From Parapedobacter composti (GTDB lineage Bacteria; Bacteroidota; Bacteroidia; Sphingobacteriales; Sphingobacteriaceae): a DNA stretch of 64,000 nt. Positions 8,677 through 17,424 of this stretch are shown here, one piece after another; position 1 is the stretch's first letter; each line of letters begins with the position of its first letter. A model generated the notes under the pieces. That model worked only from the letters and a program-made list of their open reading frames with translations, was not told the DNA's origin and did not search any database. The DNA is taken from the NCBI RefSeq assembly GCF_900112315.1, contig NZ_FOLL01000007.1, positions 62,001-126,000 on the forward strand. Direction: 5' to 3'. Both the position numbers and the translations under genes were made by a program.

Positions 8677-11326
8677 AGTATGATGTCTTGGCCGCTCCCT
8701 CCTCGTCGGTGGCCAACTCGGGTGCCCAATGAATCAGCGTGCGCAGGTCCGGCCGCTCCGCGTCGTTTTCTGTGGGTGCCTCGTAACGCGGCGCATAAAA
8801 CTCAACAGCAGGCGAATAAACGGGAACCGTAGCCTGTAACAGCCCCGTAGGCTTGCGAACGCCAAACACCCCCCTTCCTGCATGCGTATAAATGGCGATG
8901 ACGCTGCCCACTACCGGGATATCCAGCGGAGAGGCCTCCGGATAGGTTTCCCGATACAACGAACTGAAATTTTTGGCAAAACGGATAAGCTCCACACTTT
9001 TCACCTCGCTGGGTGGGATATTTGGAATAATATCGTAGCTGTGGCCCGGTACCGGGATACCGTCTACGACGACCAGCGTGGTCTCCCCTCCAATAACCTT
9101 CGCCCGGAGGTAACCGCCGTTACCTCCGACCCGTTCGATGCGCAAATCGTCCGGAAAATTGAACAGCAGCACGCTATACAGTCCGTAGGACCACTTCTCC
9201 TCCTTATCCTGAATGGCTTTCCCGGCAATGATGACATCGGACTCCCCATATCGATCAAGCACTTTTTGCTGCTGCGGACTGAGCGCCCGGCGTTCTACCA
9301 ACACTTCGTCCAGCAAGATTTCGCCGGACGAAAGCTGGTACGAATACTCACGTTGTGCGCGCTCCCGCCGTTTCTGCACGATATACGAAACGACACTGTC
9401 CACCCGTTCGACGGACCGGCGTTGGTCATAGGCAATCTCCGGAGGCTTTCTTTCATCCAACGACAGGGTATAATTCCGGTTTTTTCCGGATTTATTGGCG
9501 CTTTGGATCAGCACATCCAGGGAATCGACAAATTCGTCCCCTAATCCAAAATAGAAACGCCCGAGACTATCCGTGTTTTGCGCAGCCACTGATGAAGTCT
9601 GACCGAAAGTCATCAAGGTAAGTGCTATCCCTGCCTGCGCTTTCCTGGATAAAACGCCGCCTACCCTCCCACTGATATATGGAACGGGCTCATTTGGATA
9701 GTGAAAGGTGTCTTGTGGTGGCAGCGTATAGTTGTATCGCCGCCATCCTTGCGTAAGCATCAGCGCGTCAAGATCTTCAAACGCCACGTCACCTCCATCC
9801 TGGAAATAATAACCGGGTTCCGCGATTTCGCCACGGAGTTCCGACGACAGCAGCAACCGCGTCAGCAGATTCGCCCGTGTTGTCCGTGCATTCCCGACAT
9901 GGTCGCCATTCATCACCGCGACGGAGATCCTGGCATTGGCGGGCTCACCATCGCTGCCGAGCACCCGCATGGAAAGATCCATTTTATCCCGTTTCCGGTA
10001 ATCGGCTTTGTCAGCCGATATGTCGATGTGCAGCCGGGTATCCGGTCGTTGATTGAAAAAAAGCCTCTCGGCAAGCGGCTGCATCTGCCTGTCCATCAAC
10101 AGGAAAGAAATAATCCCTTCGGGAAGTGCTGTAGCCGGCAACGATGTCGCTATATGGCGGTTCTTCACCGATGCCCTGATGTGGTAATACAGTATGCCCC
10201 GGCAACTCACCTGGATAATCAAACTATCGGCCTCCCGGCGATTGGAATAAACTGCCAGCCCGATGTTTTCCTTTTCTTTGACAACCGACAGCACGTGCCC
10301 TTCACCGGCAACCTCCGGAAGCGGATAACGGCGGGAATCATCTTTGCTGGATGGAGAATCCAATACCGCATAGTACGACACCCCACTGTCAGCGGTCAAC
10401 GTGAGGCTCCCCATCCCCAGGTGATTGCTTTTGAACGGCACGATGGTATTGCCGTGGCTGTCCATCACAACGCCCGATACGGCGACCCCTTTACCAATGC
10501 TATTGATAGCCTTGAAACCGACCTTGCCGGCAATGCCATGTACCAGTTGCCCGCTCTCAGCAAAAAACTGCAAATCCAACGTGCTGTCCTTCAAAGCTAC
10601 GGTCTTTGTGTAACGGACCCCATGCAGAGTCTCCATATTCAAGGTGGCAAGCGCTGCACCGTTTGGTAAGGGATAGTCAAGCAGATAATATCCGTTGCGT
10701 GCTCCCTTTACGGTGAGCGTATCTTTTTTTCCATCAACCGTCAAATAGACCGTGAGCCGCTCCTTGTGTTCCTTGTCTATCATTTGTGGGTTTAGCTGGG
10801 CATGCAACCAATAGGTGTTGGGCTCGCGCTCACTCAGGTGCAAGGCGGTTACGGGGTTGCGTCCGATTTCGCTTGATGCGGGATACACGTCTATATAGGT
10901 CTGGAAGATGAAATCGTCGCCAAAATTCTTATTCCATTCCGTATAGGCCCGCAGCAAATAGCTCCCCTGCACGTATTGCTCACCCAACTCAAAGCCTCCG
11001 GATCCGATGCCATCGGTCAATTTGATACGTTTCCGATCAACAACCTGCTCACCCGGACCGATAAGCTCAACATGAAGCACGCCACTCAGCGCACTGGGGC
11101 GGTGGCTTGCAGACTCCACAACCACGGCCTTAAACCAAATCGGCTGATCAGTCGTATACACATCGGCGTCCAATTGGAGGTAAATCTTTTCGGCAAAGGC
11201 CGCATGTGCAACGAAGCGATCGGATTGCGCAAAAACGGAGACTGTACACAGCAAAAAAGCGATACCGGCAAGGGTAGCTAAGCTTTTTTTGCTGTACCGG
11301 ACGGTATCGCCTGCGCCGAAATCCAT
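8657..11326 (-). CDS. MG2-like/TonB-plug-like surface protein, C-terminally shortened
   Basis: 889-residue exported protein. A hydrophobic signal segment (about 12-32) ends at VSVFAQ. Next comes a macroglobulin MG2-like domain (KIYLQLDADVYTTDQPIWFKA), then beta-sandwich repeats, and near residues 690-800 a plug-like region (TTLVVVDGIPVPGH, IPPSEVKSVELIRFAKN) without a following beta-barrel. Bacteroidota relatives finish with a segment like LYWNPxxxTDxxGxAxxSFYNSD plus roughly 40 more residues; here IHWAPELATDEEGAAKTSYY runs straight into the junction and stops. Role unknown; envelope-associated. Its ATG is one base after the stop of the preceding gene. Confidence 0.75.
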   Translation of the reverse strand: MDFGAGDTVRYSKKSLATLAGIAFLLCTVSVFAQSDRFVAHAAFAEKIYLQLDADVYTTDQPIWFKAVVVESASHRPSALSGVLHVELIGPGEQVVDRKRIKLTDGIGSGGFELGEQYVQGSYLLRAYTEWNKNFGDDFIFQTYIDVYPASSEIGRNPVTALHLSEREPNTYWLHAQLNPQMIDKEHKERLTVYLTVDGKKDTLTVKGARNGYYLLDYPLPNGAALATLNMETLHGVRYTKTVALKDSTLDLQFFAESGQLVHGIAGKVGFKAINSIGKGVAVSGVVMDSHGNTIVPFKSNHLGMGSLTLTADSGVSYYAVLDSPSSKDDSRRYPLPEVAGEGHVLSVVKEKENIGLAVYSNRREADSLIIQVSCRGILYYHIRASVKNRHIATSLPATALPEGIISFLLMDRQMQPLAERLFFNQRPDTRLHIDISADKADYRKRDKMDLSMRVLGSDGEPANARISVAVMNGDHVGNARTTRANLLTRLLLSSELRGEIAEPGYYFQDGGDVAFEDLDALMLTQGWRRYNYTLPPQDTFHYPNEPVPYISGRVGGVLSRKAQAGIALTLMTFGQTSSVAAQNTDSLGRFYFGLGDEFVDSLDVLIQSANKSGKNRNYTLSLDERKPPEIAYDQRRSVERVDSVVSYIVQKRRERAQREYSYQLSSGEILLDEVLVERRALSPQQQKVLDRYGESDVIIAGKAIQDKEEKWSYGLYSVLLFNFPDDLRIERVGGNGGYLRAKVIGGETTLVVVDGIPVPGHSYDIIPNIPPSEVKSVELIRFAKNFSSLYRETYPEASPLDIPVVGSVIAIYTHAGRGVFGVRKPTGLLQATVPVYSPAVEFYAPRYEAPTENDAERPDLRTLIHWAPELATDEEGAAKTSYYHSKFS

Positions 11327-11327
11327 G

Positions 11328-12101
11328 TCATCCGACAGTTACATCTACACCAATCACTTCGAAGACATTTCGCCCTTGATCCTGTATTGGCACGGGGTAA
11401 CCGCCTAAATTCCCGTAAAAAGAAATTCCGAAGCAGATGATTACCGGGTCAGTCGACGCCTCGGGCAACTCCAGCCGGAAGGACTGGGCGGGAATGGTTC
11501 GCCGATTCATTGGCAGCAGCTCTTGATGCTGTGCGACAACAGGCAATGGCTCCACACCGGTATTGAACAGGATGGCCCCTACATGAAAACTGCAGCGTTC
11601 CACGCCCTTAGGTGCCGCCATCACGTTATCGGGAGACAGCGCCGGAAGCATAACCTCCAGCAGGCCGGTCTCCCGCTGATAGGCACAACGCGGCGGGATA
11701 AACAATACATCCTTCAATGCGGCAACCGCATTGAAACTGAAGCCATGAAGCAAGGGCAGGTTTTCGGGCAATACGGTGCGTTCGCCCCGGCCGTGCGTGG
11801 TGTCTGACCGGACGACGGCCGTCATACGTGTCGTCAGCCTATTGACTGCCGTTGGATCTTCAAACAACGTATAACGCTCACCCAACGCCAGCCTCGCCGC
11901 TACGCGGATGCGTTTCCCCGCACTACTGGCACGCCCGAATTCCGTGTTATTTTCACGTGTCCTCGCGAAGGACGGGGCGGTCTTGATACGTTCCTTACTG
12001 GCTCCCGTGCGTTGCCGGACAAGTGCCTTACCGTTGCTTTTGTAGAAAGACAAATCCCCGATTTGTCCTTCAAGGGTAATTGAACTTTTCTGAATGGCCA
12101 C
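11328..12101 (-). CDS. Conserved Bacteroidota hypothetical protein (DUF6266-like)
   Basis: 257 residues starting at GTG. The N-terminus is distinctive: GQIGDLSFYKSNGKALVRQ, then KERIKTAPSFARTRENNTEF and GRASSAGKRIRVAARLA. This block recurs in many uncharacterised Bacteroidota proteins; I place it near DUF6266 with limited certainty. There is no signal peptide or transmembrane helix; the rest looks beta-rich. It is the first gene of a tight pair with the MG2/plug-like gene (one-base gap) and lies downstream of a strong promoter with an array of 11-bp repeats. Confidence 0.65.
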   Translation of the reverse strand: MAIQKSSITLEGQIGDLSFYKSNGKALVRQRTGASKERIKTAPSFARTRENNTEFGRASSAGKRIRVAARLALGERYTLFEDPTAVNRLTTRMTAVVRSDTTHGRGERTVLPENLPLLHGFSFNAVAALKDVLFIPPRCAYQRETGLLEVMLPALSPDNVMAAPKGVERCSFHVGAILFNTGVEPLPVVAQHQELLPMNRRTIPAQSFRLELPEASTDPVIICFGISFYGNLGGYPVPIQDQGRNVFEVIGVDVTVG

Positions 12102-12126
12102 GGTCTATGGCGCTATTGGTACATTA

Positions 12127-12156
12127 CAAATGTAAGAAAAATCAGGGGTAATCCAA
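12127..12156 (-). promoter_or_regulatory. Promoter of the 11.3-12.1 kb gene
   Basis: Reading the minus strand, TTG (12156-12154) is followed after 19 bp by TACATTTG (12134-12127), a full match to the Bacteroidota sigma-A -33/-7 pattern. The start codon is 26 bp downstream of the -7 box. The 11-bp repeat array ends about 50 bp upstream of the -33 box. Confidence 0.65.
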
Positions 12157-12205
12157 TGGTTCCCACGAGTAATCCGGCTATAAAGCATCTGATAGCGCCC
12201 TGGAT

Positions 12206-12271
12206 AAAGGTGAACAAAAGGTGAACAAAGGGTGAATAAAAGGTGGATTATCCGTGGGATATACGTGGACT
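12206..12271. repeat. Six direct repeats with exact 11-bp period
   Basis: GTGAAC or GTGGAC-like cores begin at 12210, 12221, 12232, 12243, 12254 and 12265. Units 1 and 2 are identical (AAAGGTGAACA) and the copies degrade to the right. The period is not a multiple of three, and no frame through it looks coding. It lies 50 bp upstream of the -33 box of the minus-strand promoter, a typical place for a response-regulator array (on that strand the core reads GTTCAC). The rest of the gap up to the M13 gene (12272-12417) shows nothing else. Confidence 0.6.
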
Positions 12272-12417
12272 TTCAATTGCCACGAATCGAATGCCCCCGT
12301 TTTCCAAGATAAAGCGAAATTCCGCCATCCCGCAGACAGACGCAAACCAAAAGCGGCGGCCCTTGGGATAAAGACCGCCGCTATATTCATAATGTACGGC
12401 TCCGTGGCCACAGGGCG

Positions 12418-14424
12418 TTACCAGATAACTATCCGCTTTTCCTTCGGCAGATACAGCTTATCCCCTTCCTTGATGTCAAACGCTTCATAAAACGCATCCA
12501 CGTTAACCAGCGGCCCCACCGCCCGGTATTGCGCCGGTGAATGCGGATCGGTCTTCACTTGGTTAATCACGAACTGTTCGGTGGTTTTGGTTCGCCAGAT
12601 CGTGGCCCAAGAAAGGAAGAAGCGTTGCTGTTGGGTAAATCCGTCTATTTTGCCCGGGTTTCCCTTCTCTTTCAGATACAACTGCAGCGCGTCGTAAGCC
12701 ACCGATACGCCGCCCAGGTCGCCTATGTTTTCTCCCAGCGTAAACCGTCCATTCACAAACACCCCCGGAACCGGCTCATAAGCTTCAAACTGCGCCACCA
12801 ACGCTGAGGTAGCGGCTTCAAACTTCGCCTTGTCTTCTTCCGTCCACCAATTGTTCAGGTTGCCGTCGCCATCATACTGCGAACCGCTGTCGTCAAAACC
12901 ATGCGACAGTTCGTGGCCGATGACCGCGCCGATACCGCCGAAGTTAACCGCCGGATCGGCCTTATAATCGTAAAACGGCGGCTGCAAGATAGCCGCAGGA
13001 AAGACAATCTCGTTGGCCGGCGGGTTGTAATACGCGTTTACGGTCTGCGGCGTCATGTGCCATTCCAGCTTATCCACTGGCTTGCCCTGCTTAGCCCGGT
13101 TTTCCTCAAACCGCCACCGGCGGGCGCTGAGCACATTGTTGTACAGCGATTTGCCCACTTCCAGCCCGGAGTAATCCTTCCACTTATCGGGATAGCCGAT
13201 TTTCACCGTGAACCTGGCCAACTTGGCCAAGGCCTTTTCCTTGGTAGCATCAGACATCCAGGCAAGCTGTCTGATGTGCTGCTCGAACGAGCGGATAAGG
13301 TAGTCTACCATCTCACTCGCGGCTTCCTTGGCTTCAGCGGGGAAATACCGCTCTACATAAAGTTTGCCCAGCAGTTCACCGGCCATGCCATTCACAAATT
13401 CAAGTCCCCGTTTTTCCAGCTCGCGCTGTTCCTTCTGGCCACGCAGTGTCCGCCCCCAAAAATCGAAGCTCAACTCGTCCAGTTCGCGGGTAAGGCTGCC
13501 CGCAGCGCCGTTGATCACGTGGAAACGGAGAAAATCCTTGATGGTCTCGATATTTCCGGCGTTCAGCAATCCGTCGAGCTCCTCATAATACTTCAGCTCG
13601 CCGATGATGACCGTATCTGCCGTAAAGCCCAGATCGGCCAGGTACTTCGCCAGGTCGATGTTTTTCACGAGATCTTTCAGGTCGGCCACCGCCACGGGGT
13701 TATACCGTAACGACGCATTCCTGACCTGCTCCACCGTGAGCATGTGACTGGCCAATTCTTTCTCAAAAGCGATGATTTTAGGGCCTTTCAAATCACGCGT
13801 CAGTTGCCCCGCCATCGGAAGCAGGCGGTTGATGTAGTTGCCGTAGTCAGCAAGTGTTTTGGCGTTTGCCTCATCTTCCTTCTGGTAATAGGCTCGACCC
13901 AAGCCGAGATTAGCGGCACCGAGATACACCGCGTTAACGTCGCTGTTCTTCATGTGAGCCGAAACATACGTCCCGAACAGTGGATTCCCTCCGATGGGCG
14001 CCGTTTCAACGAGATACGCATACAGGTTATCCATATTCCTGATGGCGTCTATTTTTGCCAGAAGTGGCTTTATAGGCTCCATTCCGGCTTTGTCGCGCGC
14101 ATCAAAATCCGTAAACGACCGGTACAAATCGGCCACTTTCTGCCCATCCGACCCTTGCGCGTGCTGCTTGGCCAGCAACTCCTTCAGGATACCCAGCGTA
14201 GCCACATCGGTATTTTCGCGCAACTCATCAAAGCTTCCCCATCGCGCCTTATCGGCCGGTATCTGCACCGTCTTCATCCAATTGCCGTTTACATACCGAT
14301 AGAAATCGTCCTGCGGGCGTACCGAGGTATCCATAAACTCCAGCTTAATGGCCTGGTGATCCTGAGCAACCGCCATGACCATACCAACAGCCATGGCCCC
14401 CCATGTCAAAAACAATTTATTCAT
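12418..14424 (-). CDS. M13 family zinc metallopeptidase (neprilysin/PepO-like)
   Basis: Exported endopeptidase of 668 residues, the normal family length. Signal peptide MNKLFLTWGAMAVGMVMAVAQ. The N-terminal M13 domain begins at SVRPQDDFYRYVNGNWM. The catalytic domain has VNAYYNPPANEIVFPA (substrate-binding Asn and Tyr), the zinc motif IGHELSHGFDDSGSQ, the third ligand Glu in GENIGDLGG, and the C-terminal RAVGPLVNVDAFYEAF region. It probably degrades small peptides in the periplasm. The start is the ATG two codons after an in-frame TTG. It is monocistronic as far as can be seen. Confidence 0.93.
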   Translation of the reverse strand: MNKLFLTWGAMAVGMVMAVAQDHQAIKLEFMDTSVRPQDDFYRYVNGNWMKTVQIPADKARWGSFDELRENTDVATLGILKELLAKQHAQGSDGQKVADLYRSFTDFDARDKAGMEPIKPLLAKIDAIRNMDNLYAYLVETAPIGGNPLFGTYVSAHMKNSDVNAVYLGAANLGLGRAYYQKEDEANAKTLADYGNYINRLLPMAGQLTRDLKGPKIIAFEKELASHMLTVEQVRNASLRYNPVAVADLKDLVKNIDLAKYLADLGFTADTVIIGELKYYEELDGLLNAGNIETIKDFLRFHVINGAAGSLTRELDELSFDFWGRTLRGQKEQRELEKRGLEFVNGMAGELLGKLYVERYFPAEAKEAASEMVDYLIRSFEQHIRQLAWMSDATKEKALAKLARFTVKIGYPDKWKDYSGLEVGKSLYNNVLSARRWRFEENRAKQGKPVDKLEWHMTPQTVNAYYNPPANEIVFPAAILQPPFYDYKADPAVNFGGIGAVIGHELSHGFDDSGSQYDGDGNLNNWWTEEDKAKFEAATSALVAQFEAYEPVPGVFVNGRFTLGENIGDLGGVSVAYDALQLYLKEKGNPGKIDGFTQQQRFFLSWATIWRTKTTEQFVINQVKTDPHSPAQYRAVGPLVNVDAFYEAFDIKEGDKLYLPKEKRIVIW

Positions 14425-14543
14425 GTGCAATTTTTAGTTGCAAACATAGGAAACATTGCGATAAAATCATGTATGTGGCATGTAACGATATGTTGGCACG
14501 CCATAAAATTTATCTCAATCATGCATGATATTCAAAAAAAACA

Positions 14544-14551
14544 TAACTTTG
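14544..14551 (+). promoter_or_regulatory. -7 box upstream of the exporter leader
   Basis: TAACTTTG matches TAnnTTTG exactly. No good -33 TTG is seen about 20 bp upstream. Transcription would start near 14557, giving a leader of about 180 nt before the MFS gene that holds a 16-codon ORF and two hairpins. Confidence 0.55.
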
Positions 14552-14572
14552 CACCAACAAAGCGATAGACCC

Positions 14573-14623
14573 ATGAAGTTCAACACACCCCGCATCGCCT
14601 TTGTCTATCGGGACAGGGCCTAA
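14573..14623 (+). CDS. Candidate leader peptide, MKFNTPRIAFVYRDRA
   Basis: 16-codon ORF starting about 16 nt after the predicted transcription start and ending 114 bp before the Mef-like exporter gene. The peptide ends VYRDRA; the Arg-Asp-Arg fits the Arg/Lys-X-Arg/Lys pattern known for macrolide-dependent ribosome arrest in erm leader peptides. No strong ribosome-binding site is visible, which is normal in Bacteroidota. Whether it is translated, or causes drug-dependent stalling, is inference from position, motif and the downstream hairpins. Confidence 0.4.
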   Translation: MKFNTPRIAFVYRDRA

Positions 14624-14624
14624 G

Positions 14625-14674
14625 ACCAGACGACAGTTCGTTTGGTACTTCTCCGTTTCAGGCACCGCCTGAAA
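14625..14674 (+). promoter_or_regulatory. Two leader hairpins upstream of the exporter
   Basis: Hairpin 1: ACCAGACGA (14625-14633), loop CAGT, TCGTTTGGT (14638-14646), nine pairs with one G-U, starting two bases after the leader-peptide stop. Hairpin 2: TTTCAGGC (14656-14663), loop ACC, GCCTGAAA (14667-14674), eight perfect pairs. GCCT at 14618-14621, at the end of the peptide ORF, could instead pair with AGGC at 14660-14663, so ribosome position could switch structures. There is no U-run directly after hairpin 2, so translational attenuation is more likely than termination. Confidence 0.5.
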
Positions 14675-14737
14675 GCACGTTATTATTTTCAGTTTTATCC
14701 ATACATCATTCCGATAGGAACATAGTTTATCCGTATC

Positions 14738-15997
14738 ATGCAACATTCATGGAAGCGAACATTCGCTATCATTTGGACAGGGCAGTTTTTATCCCTGCTT
14801 AGCAGTTCTGCCGTCAATTTTGCCATTATCATCTGGCTCAGTTTAGAAACCGGTTCGGCCGAAGTGCTGGCCTATGCCGCTATTGCTGCACTTCTTCCGC
14901 AAACGCTCATTGGCCCGTTTGCGGGGGTATATATCGATCGCTGGGATCGTAAACGCACCATGATATTCGCCGATGGGTTCATTGCCGCATGTACCCTGGC
15001 GATGTCTATGCTTTTTTACATGGGCTATTCTGAGTTCAAATTCATCTACCTTCTGTTGGCCCTACGCTCACTGGGGTCGGCCTTCCACATGCCCGCCATG
15101 CAGGCATCCGTGCCATTGCTGGCCCCCGAATCTGAGCTGCTCCGCATCGGCGGCATCAATCAGGTCATCCAGTCGGTATCCAACATCGCCGGCCCCGCCC
15201 TGGGCGCGCTGGCCATCGGGCTGATGGATATCAGCTATGTCTTATTGCTCGACATCGGCGGAGCCGTTATTGCCATCACGTCCCTGTTACTGGTGCACAT
15301 CCCGAACCCCGAAAAAAAACAGGAGCAGCAGGCCGGCATCAAACAAGTTTTGCGCGACCTCGGTCTGGGTATCAGAGCCGTGACCTCCAACAGAGGCATT
15401 TCGTGGCTTTTCGGGTCTTCTACCCTCGTCATGTTCTGTATCATGCCCGTGGCGGTGTTGTTTCCGCTGCTCACCCTTCAGCATTTCGGGGGCGGCAAGT
15501 TTGAGATGAGCCTCATCGAAGTGGTCTGGGGCATCGGCATGCTGGTAGGCGGGGGGCTGCTCGGCATATTCAAGCCCACGCTCAATAAGGTAATCATCCT
15601 CAACAGCATGAACATCATTCTGGGCATCAGCCTGGCGTCGTCCGGGCTGATGCCGCCTGGCGGGTTCATCCTCTTCGTAGGGCTTACCGTTATCGGCGGT
15701 ATCGCCGCGTCGGTTTACAACGCCAGCTTCACTACCCTATTGCAGGAAAAAATCGATCCGGCCATGCTGGGCCGCGTATTTTCCATGTACTTCAGCATCG
15801 CGCTGCTTCCTTCAATGGTAGGCTTACTGGGTACCGGTTTCATTGCCGACTACATCGGAATTACGCAGACCTTCGTGATATTGGGCAGCACGGTAGGCCT
15901 CATCGGCATCCTGTCGTTCTTTATTCCCGCGCTGATGCAATTAGACGCAAAGACCGCACAATCTAGCCCGGCCCCGGAAGCAGAAATGGAAGTTTAA
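14738..15997 (+). CDS. MFS exporter related to Mef-type macrolide efflux
   Basis: Inner-membrane drug:proton antiporter of the major facilitator superfamily, 419 residues with about 12 hydrophobic helices. The pattern follows Mef(A): IIWTGQFLSLLSSSAVNFAI, GPFAGVYIDRWDRKRTMI (motif A), RSLGSAFHMPAMQASVPLLA and LQEKIDPAMLGRVFS. The relation is at subfamily level, and macrolide transport is not shown. A long leader with a short peptide ORF and stem-loops precedes it. The ATG used here has an N-terminus typical for the family. Confidence 0.85.
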   Translation: MQHSWKRTFAIIWTGQFLSLLSSSAVNFAIIIWLSLETGSAEVLAYAAIAALLPQTLIGPFAGVYIDRWDRKRTMIFADGFIAACTLAMSMLFYMGYSEFKFIYLLLALRSLGSAFHMPAMQASVPLLAPESELLRIGGINQVIQSVSNIAGPALGALAIGLMDISYVLLLDIGGAVIAITSLLLVHIPNPEKKQEQQAGIKQVLRDLGLGIRAVTSNRGISWLFGSSTLVMFCIMPVAVLFPLLTLQHFGGGKFEMSLIEVVWGIGMLVGGGLLGIFKPTLNKVIILNSMNIILGISLASSGLMPPGGFILFVGLTVIGGIAASVYNASFTTLLQEKIDPAMLGRVFSMYFSIALLPSMVGLLGTGFIADYIGITQTFVILGSTVGLIGILSFFIPALMQLDAKTAQSSPAPEAEMEV

Positions 15998-16064
15998 TGG
16001 TAAACGGATATGTGGGAATTTATGTATACTTGCATATGACACACGGACTGGACACCGACAAATC

Positions 16065-16904
16065 ATGAATAATTTCTATTTGCAAGCACTCATAAAAATC
16101 GTCGGCATCAGTGCAGCTTCGGGAATCACGTTTTCCGATGGCCTGATCCGCCTGGTCTCCGACAACAGCAATTATCTCTACGAATATCCCATGGATACGG
16201 GCCAGCTGACCCGGTATCTGCTCAAGGATGGGGAACATACCGAGCAGGTGGCCAAGGATCGGAAGATGGATTTGGAAGCCATTGTGGAGCGCGGCGATGC
16301 GACTTATGTGTTCGGCTCGGGCTCCACCCCTGCCCGGGAGCTTGGGTTTGCTGTTTCAAAAACTGACCGCCGGACCGATACCTTGCAGCTGCATGCGTTA
16401 TATGACATCATGCGTTCGGCTGCCGGAATCGGTCCGGATGATTTTAATATCGAAGGGGTGGCTGTTTATGGCGCCGATTGGCTATTCCTCAACCGGGGGA
16501 ACGGACCGGGCGGGCGGAACGTCTTATTTACCGTCCACGGCCCCAGCTTGACTGAAAATCCCCAGGTTTCCTATGAGGAGATAGACCTGCCCGTGATAGA
16601 CGGCCTGCCCTTTGGGTTTTCGGATGCAACGGTTGCCGGAGATACGCTGTACTTTATCGCTACGGCCGAGGCGGGCCAGTCTACCTACCACGATGGCGAG
16701 GTGGGCGGCAGCCTGTTCGGCGCCATCGATCTGGGAAGCCGGAAGCTGCTACACAGCCGGATAATCTCCCGGACGCATAAATTCGAGGGGATTGCCCGCT
16801 ATCCAACCGAAACCGGAAGCGTTTCGTTTCTGTTGTGTGAAGATGATGACAGTACGACCGATACGACGACTATCTACCGGCTTGATGTGGACCGCTCTTG
16901 GTAG
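16065..16904 (+). CDS. Hypothetical beta-propeller-like protein (DUF6929-like)
   Basis: 279 residues, no signal peptide. Repeating short beta motifs (SGITFSDGLIRLVSDNSNYLYEY, NIEGVAVYGADWLFLNRGNG, GFSDATVAGDTLYFIATAE, KFEGIARYPTETGSVSFLLC) suggest a beta-propeller. Similar proteins in Bacteroidota are annotated DUF6929, a match I make from memory. No enzymatic residues were identified. It lies alone between the MFS exporter and the YciI/sigma pair. Confidence 0.65.
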   Translation: MNNFYLQALIKIVGISAASGITFSDGLIRLVSDNSNYLYEYPMDTGQLTRYLLKDGEHTEQVAKDRKMDLEAIVERGDATYVFGSGSTPARELGFAVSKTDRRTDTLQLHALYDIMRSAAGIGPDDFNIEGVAVYGADWLFLNRGNGPGGRNVLFTVHGPSLTENPQVSYEEIDLPVIDGLPFGFSDATVAGDTLYFIATAEAGQSTYHDGEVGGSLFGAIDLGSRKLLHSRIISRTHKFEGIARYPTETGSVSFLLCEDDDSTTDTTTIYRLDVDRSW

Positions 16905-17079
16905 CGCCTTAACTTTCGGCAAAAAGATATAATGCCCCGCAATCCCTTCGATTACCGAATATCGCAAATACTCAACGGAGCTGGCCGACGATGTGATCCG
17001 TCCGACAAAAAAAAAGCGAACTTTGTCCCCGTTCTGAAATGTCGGTCGTCATGAAGACGAACAATAAATTTTTAAGAAA

Positions 17080-17424
17080 ATGAAAGAATTTGCGTTAATT
17101 TTCAGATTAAAAGACATTGCAGATTTCAAACCATCGCCCGAACAAATGCAGGAACGCATGAACTGGCTGGCCAGTATCGCCGCACAGAACAAATTGGTGG
17201 ACAAAGGCAACACCCTTCTGCCCATTCCGGGAAGTGCAAAAACGGTAAAACCCAACAATGTGGTCACGGACGGCCCCTACACCGAAATCAAAGAATTTAT
17301 CAGCGGCTACATCGTGGTAAGTGCTGAAAACATTGATGAAGCGGTAGAAATGGCCAAGGCCAATCCGATTTTTAACCAGGTAGGCGGAAACATTGAAGTC
17401 CGGGAAGTTTTAAGACGTGAGTGA
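17080..17424 (+). CDS. YciI/DGPF-domain protein
   Basis: 114-residue protein of the YCII-related (DGPF) family with the hallmark VTDGPYTEIKEFISGYIVV. Function of the family is unclear; many members sit next to ECF42-type sigma factors. Here the stop codon overlaps the start of the sigma gene (TGATG), a translationally coupled pair. It is probably cytoplasmic, a ferredoxin-like fold that dimerises. The 175 bp upstream holds no gene; GAACTTTG near 17015 is a near match to a -7 box. Confidence 0.88.
   Translation: MKEFALIFRLKDIADFKPSPEQMQERMNWLASIAAQNKLVDKGNTLLPIPGSAKTVKPNNVVTDGPYTEIKEFISGYIVVSAENIDEAVEMAKANPIFNQVGGNIEVREVLRRE

Noticed and set aside
9701-10669. A 322-codon open frame antisense to the MG2/plug-like gene
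   Set aside because: Lies wholly inside a well-supported gene; sequence is rich in His, Arg and Pro typical of antisense frames in GC-rich DNA, with no motif.
12178-12411. 77-codon minus-strand frame in the repeat-containing gap
   Set aside because: It runs across the 11-bp repeats, whose period is not a multiple of three, and has no recognisable features.
14519-14746. 75-codon minus-strand frame across the exporter leader
   Set aside because: Overlaps a good promoter and leader hairpins on the plus strand; no family features.
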